This document shows, one piece after another, positions 39,965 through 52,625 of a DNA stretch of 64,000 bases. The notes under the pieces were generated by a model, which was not told the origin of the DNA, searched no databases, and saw only the letters and a program-made list of their open reading frames with translations. The stretch covers positions 13,079,501-13,143,500 of the forward strand of contig JAILWY010000014.1 in the NCBI GenBank assembly GCA_022113835.1. Reading direction: 5' to 3'. Source of the DNA: Atopsyche davidsoni (lineage: Eukaryota > Arthropoda > Insecta > Trichoptera > Hydrobiosidae). Position numbers and translations under genes: made by a program. Every line of letters begins with the position of its first letter. Within the stretch, counting starts at the first letter, position 1.

Positions 39965-42486
39965 ATGAAACATTCTAATAGAATACATCCTCAATCGGAA
40001 TCAGGAGTTCAAGTAATAATTGAAGATCTATCTGAACACCCGTTTTGTCCTCATGGACCTACTTTATTATTTTCGCAAACTAACAAAAAATTTTATGCAT
40101 GTTCAGCGTGTCGCAATAAAAAGGATTGTAGTTTTTATATGTTAGAAAATGACTGGAAATGCAAAAAGAATAAAAAAAACATTCTGGAATCAAAACGCAC
40201 TCAATATGTTTTTAGTATATCGGACAATTATGATGAGGTAAATATTTTTCAATTACTTTTCGTTTATATTTAGAGTATTCATGTTTGTTTATATTACTGT
40301 TACATTTACAGATGAAGAACTTGTCCGAAGATGAACGGTCATACTGTCACACATGTGGAGTGTTGTTCAAAACTTCTGAAGAAAGCAAGCTGCACTCAGA
40401 CCACGATGTACACAACTCTCTGTCAACCCATTTATTTACTAATCCATCAAAACTTCTGAAGCCTCTTAATAATGATCAAACTGAAGCTCAGTATTTTTTT
40501 TCCAAAACTACAGTTGCAGCGATTGTGAAGATTTTAAAGAAAAACGATCTTAGGTAATAAAACTTTTAACATGTTATGGTCCAGGCTGTCAGACAAAGTG
40601 ATAGAGTTAGACACTAACTACATGCTTAATATGCTTGTAGTCCCCAACTTTTAGTTTGTAGGATGGTTTGCATCCTCATTTAAATTATCTTTATTGATTT
40701 AAAACAGAAAAATAAGTTGACATAAAAGACCACACTATACACAGTTTCTACAATATTGTTCAGCAAATAGATTCACTTTTTCAGTAATCCTACATATGGT
40801 ACTGCTAGTATACTCTTAAAAAACCTAATACTATAAATGAATCACTTTGAACTCCATCAATCAATTTTAATATATTATTATCTATATTTCAGGAATGTGA
40901 TTTGCTTGGGAACACCCCGCATACATGAACACATCCAAGAAAAGTGCTTGGATAAAGATATGACATCCATTCTTCTGGACATTGACAGCCGCAGATATGC
41001 TTTTCATAAAAAAAAAGAGTTTTGCCATTACAATATTTTCAATAACCACTTCTTCAATGCCGAAGATGGTAAAAAAGTCTTAAAGAAATTCATCAAACGT
41101 TCTGGGTAATAATAACATCCTATAACTCATATTTATAATAAAAAAACATTAATTTTTTTCTCTAAAATGTAACTATTTCATGTTTGTGAAGGAAATCAAG
41201 TAGTTGTTTTCTGTTTCACACCTCAGGTATCACAATATTCTGCTGTTTTGTACATTTAAATTTAAATCTTTAGGTTATACATGGACCTAATCCTCGATAT
41301 TTACAATGTAGATTCATTGGCTGCAATCCTTAAATTTCCAAAACCATTCAACTTAGGTAAAAAACTAGTTGGGCAACTTAGTTTTAAGAAAATGGATAAA
41401 AGCTTATCCTCTCAGACCAAGAACAGTCTTCACATTTTCAGTTACTCTAAATAGTTTATTTTTTGTAGCGGTACCAACATTTGCATCATTATGGACCCTC
41501 CATTTGGTGGTAGAATCGAACCACTGAGTGCAACTCTCAAAAGTCTTACTGAATTTCACTCAAAAGTTACTAAGGCTAAAGAGGTAGAAGGCTTACTGCC
41601 CATAATGTTAGTGTATCCATATTTTATGGAACCTCAAATAAGCAACCATATTCCTGAATTAAAAATGTCAGATTACCAGGTATGTGAATGACTTTTTTTT
41701 TTACAAAATACTCCATAAATTATTCCAAGAACAGTCTACCTAATTTTTTTGTGTGAATTTATGCAATTTTGAATTTGATTTCGATTATTTCAAAACTATC
41801 ATAAATTTTCCATATTTATACTTTCATTTTATTAATGATCGACATGTAATCAAGTTAACATAACTTTATTTTTAGGTTGAATATGACAACCATACAACAT
41901 TTAAACAGAAAAAAACTTCCAAACATGGCTCTCCGGTGAGAATATTTACAAATATTTCACTGGAGACTTTTGTTTTGCCTTCCAAAGAAGGCTATTGGTA
42001 TTGTGACTACTGCCTAAAATATGTTGGGAAATGGAACAGTCATTGTGCTAAGTGCGAAAGCTGCGTCAGTAAAAACGGAAGCACCTATGTCCATTGTGAC
42101 TCTTGCAATCGTTGTGTCAAGCAGTCTTGGGAGCATTGCTACAGGTGCAACCGGTGTGCTCTAAGGGAGCACCCTTGCGGTCTTGCCGTAACACCCAATG
42201 TAAGACTTCTTTAAAAATAATAACCACTGCCTGTGTGTAGTCATTCAATAAAAATATAGTAATTTCAAAAATATGTGCTATAGACAGACATTTAAAATAG
42301 CAATTTGGGGTTAATAAAATTTGTTTTAATATATAATGATTGTTTTTTCAGACTTGCTTCAATTGTAATAAGCCGGGACATAAGAAGCTCGACTGTCCAC
42401 AGCTGACCACCACTAATCGTAAAAGAGCTCACGAAGAACCAGACAATCAGCATCAGAAGACCAAGCGTTCTAAAACAAAATCTTAA
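39965..42486 (+). CDS. ZCCHC4: 28S rRNA N6-adenosine methyltransferase ZCCHC4
   Basis: Adds m6A to a single adenosine of large-subunit rRNA in the nucleolus. Six exons (39965-40237, 40312-40553, 40893-41105, 41469-41679, 41876-42199, 42352-42486) give 465 residues (human 513). Domain order matches the family. An N-terminal GRF-type zinc finger (CPHG, then CSACRNKKDC) is followed by a C2H2-like CHTCGVLFKTSEESKLHSDH, then the methyltransferase fold with catalytic DPPFGG (DPPF at 252-255). After that come PVRIFTNI, a Cys-rich DHHC-like region (YWYCDYC to REHPCG), and a CCHC knuckle CFNCNKPGHKKLDC (423-436). A basic KRKRAHEE/KRSKTKS-like nuclear tail ends the protein. All four zinc ligands of the knuckle and the DPPF residues are present. 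AATAAA lies at 42541-42546. Confidence 0.95.
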
Positions 42487-43639
42487 TTTTTTATATTCAT
42501 TTTTTGCTAAATTAGTTATCATATCATATTTTACAAGGGAAATAAAAGTTATTGAAAAAATTATTTTATTACAATTTTTTTGTTCAAATGATAATGAGAT
42601 ATATTTTAGATTTGAATAATTAATGTTAATCTATCAATATTTCTTACATCTCAAAGTCTGCTGTCATTTTCACTAAACATTGACATTGAATCATCATTTT
42701 TACACATTTCCAATATAATTTTTTTAATGTAGATTGTAGATCAATCAAGATGTGGACAAGTATCAAAATAAGACATGATATTCGTAATGATTGTTATTTT
42801 TATTTTAACAATAGGAAATAAAAATAAAACTATGATATAAAAATACATATTATATTAAGTTGCAAAAGTTCTTTTTTATACAAAAGTAAATTAAGTAGAA
42901 ATATACATGAATAAAAAAAAAAATTATATAAGCAAAAAATATTATTTTCCATGATCGGAGAGCATTATACAACAATATTGTAGAATGCTGAAAAACATAA
43001 TAAATTTCATGATTAATATTGATAATTTTCAAAATATCTAATAAAATGTATCTCGATAATGTCAACTGGAGTAAATGATTAAAAATATATAAATATATTT
43101 GGGTGATTGAATTACAATGTAAAATTGATATATAAAAAAATTGATAATATTTTCATTCTTCAAAATATTAAATAGATGAAATCAGGAACTGAAAGGAAAA
43201 AAATTAAAAAGTTAAAAAACAAAAGAAAACAAACATAAGATAAATAAAAAAAATATTTTCAAAAACCTCAATATCAATTAAAACAGGTATATAAAATCTT
43301 AAAATTAAGTTAAAAGTGATATAAGAATTTAAGCAGTGCTTCTTTGGTTAAATGGTACTAAAAGAGGTACAAAGATGGTACAAAGCGTTACTCAAAAGAA
43401 ATGGACTAAAATCACAAAGTTAAATAGTTTTTTTTCAATTGTCTGTGTTGATAAATAAGTGAGACAGGTGAGTTGTGTTAAAAAAAATTACAAAAAAGAT
43501 AAGTGTATGAAAATGTGATTAGAATATATTTGGTATATTTCAAATTGATTTTTAAATCCTGGAAAAAAAATGCCAGTTAGTAAATTTATAATAATCAGAA
43601 ATTATAGATACAATTAATTTAATAAAACTGAAGTTTTAC
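42487..43639. other. Convergent 3' UTRs of ZCCHC4 and LIN37
   Basis: Very AT-rich sequence with no open frame of interest. If LIN37 is spliced beyond its apparent stop (see findings), one further LIN37 exon could lie here, but none was recognised. Confidence 0.45.
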
Positions 43640-45149
43640 TTACTTCGTATCCATTTCATTGAGAAGCTCCTGCGTTTTATTATACCGAGCTTCGTACTTC
43701 ACAGCTTGCTCGAGCCACTTTCTTCGAACATTATTCCACCGTACGAGGTGAGCTGACATCAAGACTTCTTTCGAAGGAGGAGGTTTTTCATTCTGGCAAC
43801 AGATATTAAGAAGTTAGAATACTATTATACCTATTTTTTTTAAAAATCATGAAAATAACATATTATGCATATACTATATTAGCATGTTTGTAAATTAATA
43901 AGATGACTAATGTGGCATATGTTTTGGAAAATTGTTAAAACATGTTTTGTAAGCTTGTCTTGCTTTTCCATCTTCAATTTATTATATAAAAATGAGATAA
44001 TTGGTATAAATTAGTTTACCCAAAGGTTATATTTATAGGTTTTGACAGCCACTGTTATTTGATGATTTTAGGGTTTCTTGTGTGCTAAGCTACTTGATAT
44101 TCTTTGTCTAGATTTTTATTTATGATCAGTTGTCATTTGCATGAAATAAAAATAAGGTTAAACATACTTACATAGTTGAGATTAATGATGGGCATATTCC
44201 GCGTATATTGCTCCGGTAGCAATGGGGGAACACGGGGTACTGCAGGACCTTGAGGATCGGGCAGCTCTACTCCACCTTCTATATCGTCATTGGTGGCAAC
44301 AGGCGACTTTGGTCTACTAAAAAACAATGTGATGGTTAAAATTATTAAACGTTGAACAAAACAAGTTAGGTTCTAGATTTGTACACAAACATCATTTCGC
44401 ATATGCATACGGGAACAACTAAAACATACTTTTAGAAATTATTCAATAGTAAATATTATTTGAAAATATGATTTAACTACCTGAAAGTATTTCTAGGTTG
44501 ATTAGCCATCCAAGCTCTACATATAGGATACAAAGGAGTATCTTCATTGAACTGTGCTAGATCCACACTTCTATCAAATAGCTTCATAACGTAAGAGTTA
44601 TTCTTGCGCGGAGTAAGTGGCACTTTCCGCCTATAGTTTCTCCTTTCTCCTTTTTCTGAAGATGAATCATCACAAACACCGTATGAATCATCAGCAATAT
44701 CTTGTTTGGCGCTTGAAAGCTGTTTTTTTTCTACGTTTCTATGAAACAAAACAAAAATAGTTATCTTTAATTGTAAACAAGAACTTCTTTGAATGGTAAA
44801 AAATTAACTAAGCAGGATAAAGTATTGATATATTTACTTCTCGGCTTTAACAGGAGTGCGTTCTATTGATGAATCTGTGTCTTCGGCATTAGGGTCCATA
44901 GCATCCAACAGTGCCCCCTTAAGCCGTCCTCGGGCCACCCACACATCCGCTAGAAAATAAAACCATTTAATTAAGATTTATATACAAAAATAAAAATATG
45001 TTTAAAATTATAAGTGGATGTCAAAACTAAACAATATTAAACATATAACAATAGAACTCACTATCTTTCAAAACATCTTTTGAGTTTTTGTCTGGTGTTG
45101 AATTGTTATCAGACGTAGCAGAGTTAGTATTCCTTCGTCGCTTGGGCAT
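43640..45149 (-). CDS. LIN37: LIN37 subunit of the MuvB core (DREAM complex; fly Mip40 type)
   Basis: Subunit of the MuvB core that represses cell-cycle genes within DREAM. Five minus-strand exons (45062-45149, 44838-44949, 44481-44738, 44172-44316, 43640-43792) join in phase to 251 residues, against 246 in human LIN37. The N-terminus is basic and Ser/Asn/Thr-rich (MPKRRRNTN). An [13 protein letters not shown] helix resembles the family's N-terminal region. The key signature is [16 protein letters not shown] (LYPICRAWM at about 136-144), characteristic of LIN37. A Pro-rich linker with [19 protein letters not shown] follows. The C-terminal helix [17 protein letters not shown] matches the conserved basic C-terminal region. 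Divergent from RCL1. The stop TAA overlaps a perfect donor GTAAGT, so the 3' end is provisional. Confidence 0.85.
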
Positions 45150-45609
45150 TTTATTATTCCTTAAATTTTATTAATATAAATAGATAATCTAAAATTAATA
45201 CAGTTTTCAAAGGACTCAGTGATTACAAAAGTAGTTTGATTTTATATTTTGAAGCTTTGTTAGAAGTATTGCCAGAAAGCAGAAATTTAGTTATTTACAC
45301 AATACGTCATACATACACCATTACGTGATAATATTTCGTTTTTATATATATTTTTACGTTATTAGTATTAATATATATTTTTAATATTTGTAAATAAATG
45401 TGTGAAATTATTTTATATCTTTGGCTGGTGGTATTTTCATAATAATGATATATAATAATATTTTTCACACAAAATTTTTCATTTTGGCTCTTCTTTTGGC
45501 AACATCAAACTTAACTTCAAACATCATGCTCTTGCCATGCGTCAAAGTGCGCGACTTGTAACCTCAAACACAAACATGTTATAATCTGGCTTTGTTTTAA
45601 ATAGTTAAA
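45150..45609. promoter_or_regulatory. Shared divergent promoter LIN37/RCL1
   Basis: 460 bp between opposed start codons. A moderately GC-rich segment lies near RCL1 (45480-45560), including GGCAACATCAAAC and GCGTCAAAGTGCGCGAC. The LIN37 side is AT-rich. No core element was assigned. Confidence 0.55.
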
Positions 45610-47996
45610 ATGCCCGCCATAGCTAAAGAAAATAATCTCCTTGTGTATAAAGGAAGTAACTTTTTACGCCAACGGTTATTATTGTCAACGTTAAGCGGTA
45701 AACCCGTCCGAATAGTAGACATTCGTAGTTCCGAAGATGAGCCTGGTCTGAAAGAATACGAAATAAGTCTCATTAGACTCCTCGATAAAATAACAAATGG
45801 TACAAAAGTAGAGCTGAGCGAAACTGGTACATCGTTGTTTTATCACCCGGGATTATTGATCGGAGGAAACTTTACACACGAATGTTGTATTCAACGAAGT
45901 ATTGGTATGTATGATTTAGAATTCCTTTACTAAATATTCACCATCAACCGATTTCTCCGTTGGAGTTAAAAAATCCATGTTTTAGGTTAAATATAGGTTG
46001 TTCAATATACAATATTGTAATTTAATTAAGTTACAATATTAGGAGTTACTTCAAATGGATATGATATTTTATTAAATATACGGCTTATTGTTTTTTGTTT
46101 CAGGTTATTACTTGGAGATTTTACTAGCTCTGGGCCCATTCTGCAAGGATCCTCTTAATGCTACTTTAAGGGGTATCACACAATGCCCTGGTGATGTGTC
46201 TGTGGATAGAATCAAGGCTGCAGCTTTTCCAATTCTGCTCAAATTTATACTTGTTGATGATGGACTGTCATTAAAAATAAATAAAAGAGGTAAACATAAT
46301 TGTGGCATTTATTGAATAATATCTATTATTATTATTTTATTAGTACATTAATCCATTACTTTGTATTATTTTACAAAAGGTTCTGCTCCCTTGGGGGGTG
46401 GAGAAGTTCACTTCACGTGTCCTGTGCGTCGGTTGCTGCGACCTCTACAATGGGAGAGTTGGGGACTGGTCAAGAGAATCCGAGGTGTTGTTTATGCCTT
46501 GAGAGTATCACCTGCTATTGCCAATCGCCTTGTGGAATCGGCTAAAGGGGTAATTTTTTTTAATTGTCAAATTTTTGTGTATTAAATTTAAAAACTTCTT
46601 TTTATTTAAACTATTAACGTAACTAATGCAATTTTTTCAGAGTGAAAGTTCTTTGATTACTTACTCTGATAATAATTTATAAATACGTATACATAACCGA
46701 TTCTGGATATCTTTGAAGCGTTCTTATAATTTTTATGTTCATAAATGTGGTGGTTTTTCTTACTTTTATGATAATTTGTATTTATTTTTAAAACTATTTT
46801 TCGTTAAATAATCGTAGATTAATTTTTGTTACATATTGTTTTTAGGTAATGTTAAATTTCCTCCCTGATGTGTACATCAACACAGATCAGTGCCGAGGAG
46901 CATCTGCTGGGAAAAGTCCTGGATACGGTATCAGCTTAGTGGCAGAAACTAACTCGGGAACTTTCTATTGCCATGAAATGGTAATTATAATTAAATGAAG
47001 TATATTGTGAATAAAAATTGTAATATACTAAATAGTACTTATAATTTAAAAATTTATTTCCAGACATCTGTGGTACCAGGACCTGGAGTAGAAAACTCAG
47101 TCCCTGAAGATGTAGGCAGACAGTGTGCTCATGGACTTCTTGACGAGATTTACAGAGGAGGGACCATCGACTCCTCCTTCCAGTGGTTATTGGCTTTATG
47201 GATGGCTCTGGGGCAGAAGGATGTTAGCAAGTGCATGGTGAGTTTTTTGTTTCCCAACTAAATTCTTTTAAATTCTATGAACCAAAATATGTCTTTAGTA
47301 TTAAAAATAGTTCGATTTAGTTAGCAATATTGTGTTTATGATGAGTTACAGTATTATTCGATAAAAATAGAGCCAAAGTTTTTAATGTCAGGTGAATTTC
47401 TTTATGATCAAAATTGCTATTATGTTTTTCGTATTGCTGATTTATACTTTTTTTAATTGTAACATGAAATATACTAAATGAACAAAATATGTTATACATG
47501 ATTTAGAAAACGTTGCTCGCACACTTTATATAGTATTTTAAACATTTAAATAGTTTATGGCTGCCGTTATGGTAAAAGAAGGGTTAGGACACCATTGGAA
47601 TTGCTTTTAATCAATTCTAACTGCATGCTCACATACCCACCTTCGGCTTACATTCTCCGATTTTTCATACTCTACGTAAGGTGGACAAAAGGCTCCTCAT
47701 TGTGGTTTTGGATGTTTTCTTGTGGAGTTAACAATAGTTTTACTATTGTAACGTTTAAATGTTTTAAGATTATATTGATTTTGTTATTACAGGTGGGTCC
47801 TCTCTCTGATTATACAATATCCTTCCTTCAACATCTAAAAGAGTTCTTCGGTTGCACATTCAAGTTAGAGATAGCTAAAGGAGCAGCTGATGCCGATGAA
47901 GACGATGACGATGATGATAGACCACCAGGATCTCAAAAGGTTGTTTTTACTTGTATAGGAATAGGTTATAGCAATATTAGTAAAAAGACTAACTAA
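45610..47996 (+). CDS. RCL1: RNA 3'-terminal phosphate cyclase-like protein RCL1
   Basis: Nucleolar factor of the small-subunit processome that works with Bms1 in 18S pre-rRNA processing at site A2. Six exons (45610-45904, 46104-46289, 46380-46549, 46846-46980, 47064-47237, 47793-47996) keep frame and give 387 residues (human 373). RTC-family features include GSNFLRQRLLLSTLSGKPV near the N-terminus, GLLIGG, RGITQCPGDVSVDRIK, PLGGGEVHF, SAGKSPGYGISLVAET, VVPGPGVENSVPEDVG and the C-terminal GPLSDYTISFLQHLKEFFG. True cyclases have a catalytic His near the C-terminus. The segment here reads VGPLSDYT instead, as expected for the catalytically inactive Rcl1 branch. A run of Asp (DADEDDDDDD) precedes the last strand. 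AATAAA lies at 48013-48018, 17 bp after the stop. Confidence 0.95.
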
Positions 47997-49204
47997 ATTT
48001 TAAAATTACAACAATAAACAATATGAATATTTTATATAAAACTTTTATTTTAAAATAAAATAAACTTATAACAGTCGTAAGTTTCTTTTTCACATTTTTC
48101 ATGCAACTTCTTATATTAATTACATATTTAAGTATTAGGTTTACTTTTTTATTCAATAATTTTTAAGGCACTATTTACAATTAAAAGTTCATTCTTTTAA
48201 AATAAATCATACCTTGACCAGAGGTTCTATATTTGTTTACTTAAAATATTATGATATATTTTTTTACTGATGAGTTCTGAAGTTCAATGAGAAAAAATAT
48301 TGATCAATTGCTAGATATTTTGTTAAACAATAATAGAAATAGTTATGTATATTTGAAACTGAAATATAAAAGTAAAAATCTTAACTTATTTAAAGAAATG
48401 AAAAACATGTATTATATAATAATAAGCTAATTGAATCACAATTTCTACTATATTCAATAAACTCTTTAATGGTATGATAATATAATATATAAGAAAGCTA
48501 GCATTTTCAACTCGTATGAAACTAAATTAATGTAATCTCAAGATGTGCGATGCGTTAACTTGCCGATCAAATACAATGATGACAGTATAAATGGCAAATA
48601 ATTTGAACTTAAAATTGTTTAGTTTACCCTTGATACAATACGGTAACATGATACCATCTGACATAGGTAATTGGTAATATCTTTGTCTTATCAATAGTGT
48701 TTAGTGAGTAAAACCCAAACAATTCTAAATATTTCATTTCATCCTTTACAGTACACTCTCTTCTACAAAATAAATATACAACAATACTTTACGATTTCTT
48801 TACATGCATTCTTCTAGTAACGATCTTTTATTCCAATTTATAAGTTTACAATCCTAAACAAGTCAAAACATCTAAGGCTATTTTAAGTCCAGTGGTAGCT
48901 CCAAGAAATTTTAGAAAACCTTATTTCCATACAGATCATTTCCACAGCAATAGGAAAAGTATATGTCAACAAAATATTTGAGTAATTGAGTTAACTTTGC
49001 TAATTTTTTTTGTTTAGTTCTTTCTAATAGTAATATATCACAAGATAAATCTGTACAATGATAATCTGAACATATTAATAACAATAGGGTAAACACCAGA
49101 CTCTTTGGGTTTCTAATAATTATTGCCACTAATTCCGAGCCAAAAGGTCTCGGAATTACCACTACACTCAAAAAGCAGCCTATCTCTTAACGTATAGAGA
49201 GAAT
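47997..49204. other. Convergent 3' UTR spacer, RCL1 and chitin-binding gene
   Basis: AT-rich DNA holding the two 3' UTRs. The 86-codon minus frame at 48911-49171 has no recognisable motif and lies in the expected 3' UTR of the chitin-binding gene. Confidence 0.5.
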
Positions 49205-51532
49205 CTATTCATAGCATCCTAGTCCTGCAGACCAGTTGCATATTCCACCAACTGGATCAAAGCTAAGCCCCTTGGGGCAAGTGTATGCCCAACCGTACAC
49301 TCCTCCGTTCTCCATCTTGGCACAGGATATAAACTTCTTGCAAGACTCGGGATGCGGGAAATTTCCCTGATCCAGACACTGAATTCCACCTACAAAAAAT
49401 AGTTATAATTTTAATAAACAAATTTATGTGTTCAATTTGGTACGGATTGACTTTAATACTATCTATTTAGTATGAAAACATAATATGTATTAACAAGAAA
49501 ATGTTTACAAGCACAACTTTGTGTGGCTACCTTACAATGATAAATTTATGAAAATGCTGAGAAAAATAATCATAGCATTGACATTTGAAATATTTATTAA
49601 ATGGAAAATTTTTCAGTTGTTTTATAACCAATCCTTAGTTGATTACATAAAAAAGCATATTTATATTGAATATAATCTAAATTGAATGAATTACCAAAAT
49701 TCGTTGTGTTTACTGAAATGTAAATATCAAAAAATTGCATTTCTACATACCTGTACCATGAACAATAACTTTTCCTTCAAATGGAGTTTTCCCCACCACT
49801 CTTATATCATCATCGTCATAATATTCATAGTCTATAACTGGCCTGTAGACTTTGGTCACTGGGAGAATCTTTTCAAAAGGCTTTGGCTTCTCAGGTTTCC
49901 TTCTTCTCACCACCGGTGGTTCTACACTTGATGAATAAATAATTCTAGGCGCAACCGTAGTTGATATGCGGCGGCTCTGGGTTGGAACTGTAAACTTTAC
50001 TCTTCTACTGTTTGAGTAATCAGTTGTAGAAATGAAATCTGAAAATGTTTTGATGATAAAATATTTGTAATATTTTAATATGTTGATTGTAATACCTATT
50101 GTCATTTATAAACTATAAAAAGTTAAAAATAATTAAAATATGACAAGCACCACTATGCTGAATACTGAAAAATACATAAAATAAATTTATTGTGTATTTA
50201 GTTTTAATATGTAGGAATATCTATATTTATTCACTTTACAAAAAAAAACAAGACAATTCAATCATGCAGTCAGATAACTGCGAATAGATATTATTTCCTC
50301 GTCAATTCAGTTTTTAGACGCAGTAAAGCTTTTATTATTTAAAATATTATAGAATTCTATTAAACCCTGTCTAATCTGAATAATTGATGATGGTTTTTGG
50401 GACACCTTAACTATGTTTTTTTTTATGAAACAAGCATATTTGTGTGAAGCATAAGCATACTTGCATGATATTTGAATTCCATAAAACCTGTTTTTTTTAA
50501 AATTTAATTATGAATGATGATATTTTTGTGAATGGTGCGTGATCAAGGCTTGTCAAATGTCGTCGGAGAAGTACTGGAGCTTACCATTAGGGCTTATAAT
50601 GGGGGATGAAGAAGATGCCATTAGGTATGCTCTTGTGAATTGAATGTCACTTAAATGTCCTGAATGTCTATAGTCATCACGTGCGTATGAAGGAATAGTC
50701 GGTAGAGGAGCAGAAAGCAAATGGTGAGCTACAACAGCAACATCTGCTGTTACATCATCATGCACATCTGCAAGAGAATGATTATGTCAAAATGCATTTG
50801 GTTAATTAAAAGCTTTTGTGTTATGCCGCAATAAATGTAGCAAGTGACCATTGTTGCACAAACCATTTTTCTTGGAGTCGTCACGCTTCGTGTTATCATA
50901 ATTCTTCTCTTCTTGTACAAGAGTGTGATCTTCCTTAATGACCGAGCTGTATTTCTTCTCTCCGCTCGGTCTTTCCCCACTTTCCTCATCAGACGTGATG
51001 TCTGCTTTGATAAGTTGATTATTTTTGAAGAGCGGTCGCTTTTGAATCTTCACCTTCTTCTTGAAAATACCATCCTCACCGGAGTCTTTCTCTTGGACTT
51101 GTTGAATTGTCGAATGCGACTCTTGGTCATGATGTTCTAAAGTGAGAGAGTGATTTTACAGAATGTAAAAATTACAAAATTCCTAAATAACGCCATCTGT
51201 TGACGAGTGGATAAATTCTAATTTAGTTTATCTATTCGCCAACAGAGTCGCATGGATTTGTATTTTTACTGCTGCAATGATTTTATGTTTATTGCTGTTT
51301 ACAATCTACCAGTAATTACCCTTTATTGAGATGACGGTTGAAGGAACTTCTGTCTCACTAGTCTCTGTGACGGTCGTAATAATGGGTACCCCTGTGGTTG
51401 TAGGGGTCTGAGTAGCGAGAGGGCCCTGCGCTGGTCTCCGCCGCAGTCCTATGCGGAAGCTTCTCCTGCTCGTCGTCTCCGCATTGGGAGAAGCTGTAGT
51501 GAAGGATGGAGGAGTACCTCTAGAATTCGTCC
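49205..51532 (-). CDS. Single-domain chitin-binding (peritrophin-A) protein, 5' end incomplete
   Basis: Five minus-strand exons (51320-51532, 50864-51136, 50585-50767, 49751-50038, 49205-49389) join through phase-1 introns into about 380 residues ending at a TAG. The C-terminus is one CBM14/ChtBD2 domain with the six-cysteine pattern C-x11-C-x5-C-x14-C-x12-C-x7-C and aromatic residues in place (YGWAYTC, ICNW). The long N-terminal part is low complexity: Thr/Pro/Ser-rich (TTTGVPIITTVTETSE), then Lys/Glu/Asp-rich, then basic with Tyr/Asp runs (YEYYDDDD). This is the layout of CPAP1-type cuticle proteins (cuticular proteins analogous to peritrophins with one domain), which are secreted and bind chitin. 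The exon with the signal peptide was not found. It may lie upstream of 51532, possibly beyond the window. Which CPAP1 member it is I cannot say. Confidence 0.85.
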
Positions 51533-51775
51533 CTATAAAAAGGGAAGAAATATTTGTTTTAAATTTTATTACTTGCAGCATTTAAAAATGCAATGAGTTT
51601 CTGTTCATAAACTTTGCCCAACTTTCCTCGCTGGGCCATAACAGAGTCCTGTAAATAGAGGAACACCCTAGCACCCCACGCAAATTTATCTCAAAATAAA
51701 AACAAATTGAAAAATCATTATTACTAACTATTTTCACACACACAGGCTTATTGTGTGCAATATTTTAGCAATCGA

Positions 51776-51901
51776 TTCACACATGAAAAAACGAGAATTT
51801 TTTTAAAAAGCTTTTTTTTCACAACACCTGTTAAGCTCGAGCCCACTCCACGGCTAAATTTTTAATTTTTCGAGGATTGTTCTCGTCGTTTCACGTGTGA
51901 A
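51776..51901. repeat. Small inverted-repeat element
   Basis: Imperfect terminal inverted repeats of about 23-26 nt (TTCACACATGAAAAAACGAGAAT on the left, ATTGTTCTCGTCGTTTCACG on the right) are separated by about 80 bp. A related end occurs at 10799-10820. It is probably a MITE. Confidence 0.55.
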
Positions 51902-52374
51902 ACGATTTCATAAATGTCGTATAATGATTAATTCACTTAAAAATATTAGTATATATTTAAATTAAATCTAAGATCCGATATGCTAACCTAAATATATCTG
52001 CTTGGCAGTCTAATTTTAGCCAGTTGCTATGATAAACGACCCAACATTGTAAAATATTTTGTAAATAATAAAAAAAACAAATAATCTGCGTTTAAATATT
52101 TATAAAATTGTTACAACGGGAACAAAACATAGCATATATTTTGCTTATAATCTTATTTTTGGCACACTATGTTTTAAGCATATGCGGCTATTTATTTTTT
52201 TAGTATCCTGGTCTATTTTGGAACCAATGTCACCCTCCAATGTGACATACAAACACATTTAAGCACCATAAAACTGCATGCATAATACAAATGCATATAT
52301 GCATTTTATTCCGGCAGCAATGACGTTAATAACAACATCTCTATTTTGATACAAATAAGAATCAAACCTACTAC

Positions 52375-52429
52375 CTGTGACCGGTCTGCAATTATTCATG
52401 CGACGAATAGAACTGGATGCCCGGCGCAT
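52375..52429 (-). other. Candidate 5' exon of the chitin-binding gene
   Basis: On the minus strand a short open frame, MRRASSSIRRMNNCRPVT, ends in phase 1 at CACAG|GTAGTA. It would splice in frame to the exon at 51532. It lacks a signal peptide and the donor is weak, so it could be coincidental. I list it because the phase fits. Confidence 0.2.
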
Positions 52430-52499
52430 AAGTTCATCACGCGTTACAGATAATTAAAACAGGTTTGATTCATACAAAAAGCGTTGTCAGAGTGTGACC

Positions 52500-52625
52500 T
52501 CCGCGATCAATGTTACAATAAAAATAAGGCATCCACTTCTCGCGAGCCGTCCGCGGGAAACAATGCCGGCGGCGAATCGTGGCTGAGTTTCGAAAAGCCG
52601 GCCTTGACTTTTGAGAAAAACTAAT
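52500..52625. promoter_or_regulatory. GC-rich island, possible promoter
   Basis: A CpG-dense block (TCTCGCGAGCCGTCCGCGGG, GCCGGCGGCGAATCG) sits about 1 kb upstream of the most 5' secure exon of the minus-strand chitin-binding gene. It could be that gene's promoter or a conserved element. Confidence 0.3.

Noticed and set aside
41274..41356. Treating the 83-nt open segment as a normal ZCCHC4 exon
   Set aside because: It breaks the frame before DPPFGG, whereas exon 3 joins the next exon directly in frame. Kept only as a possible cryptic exon.
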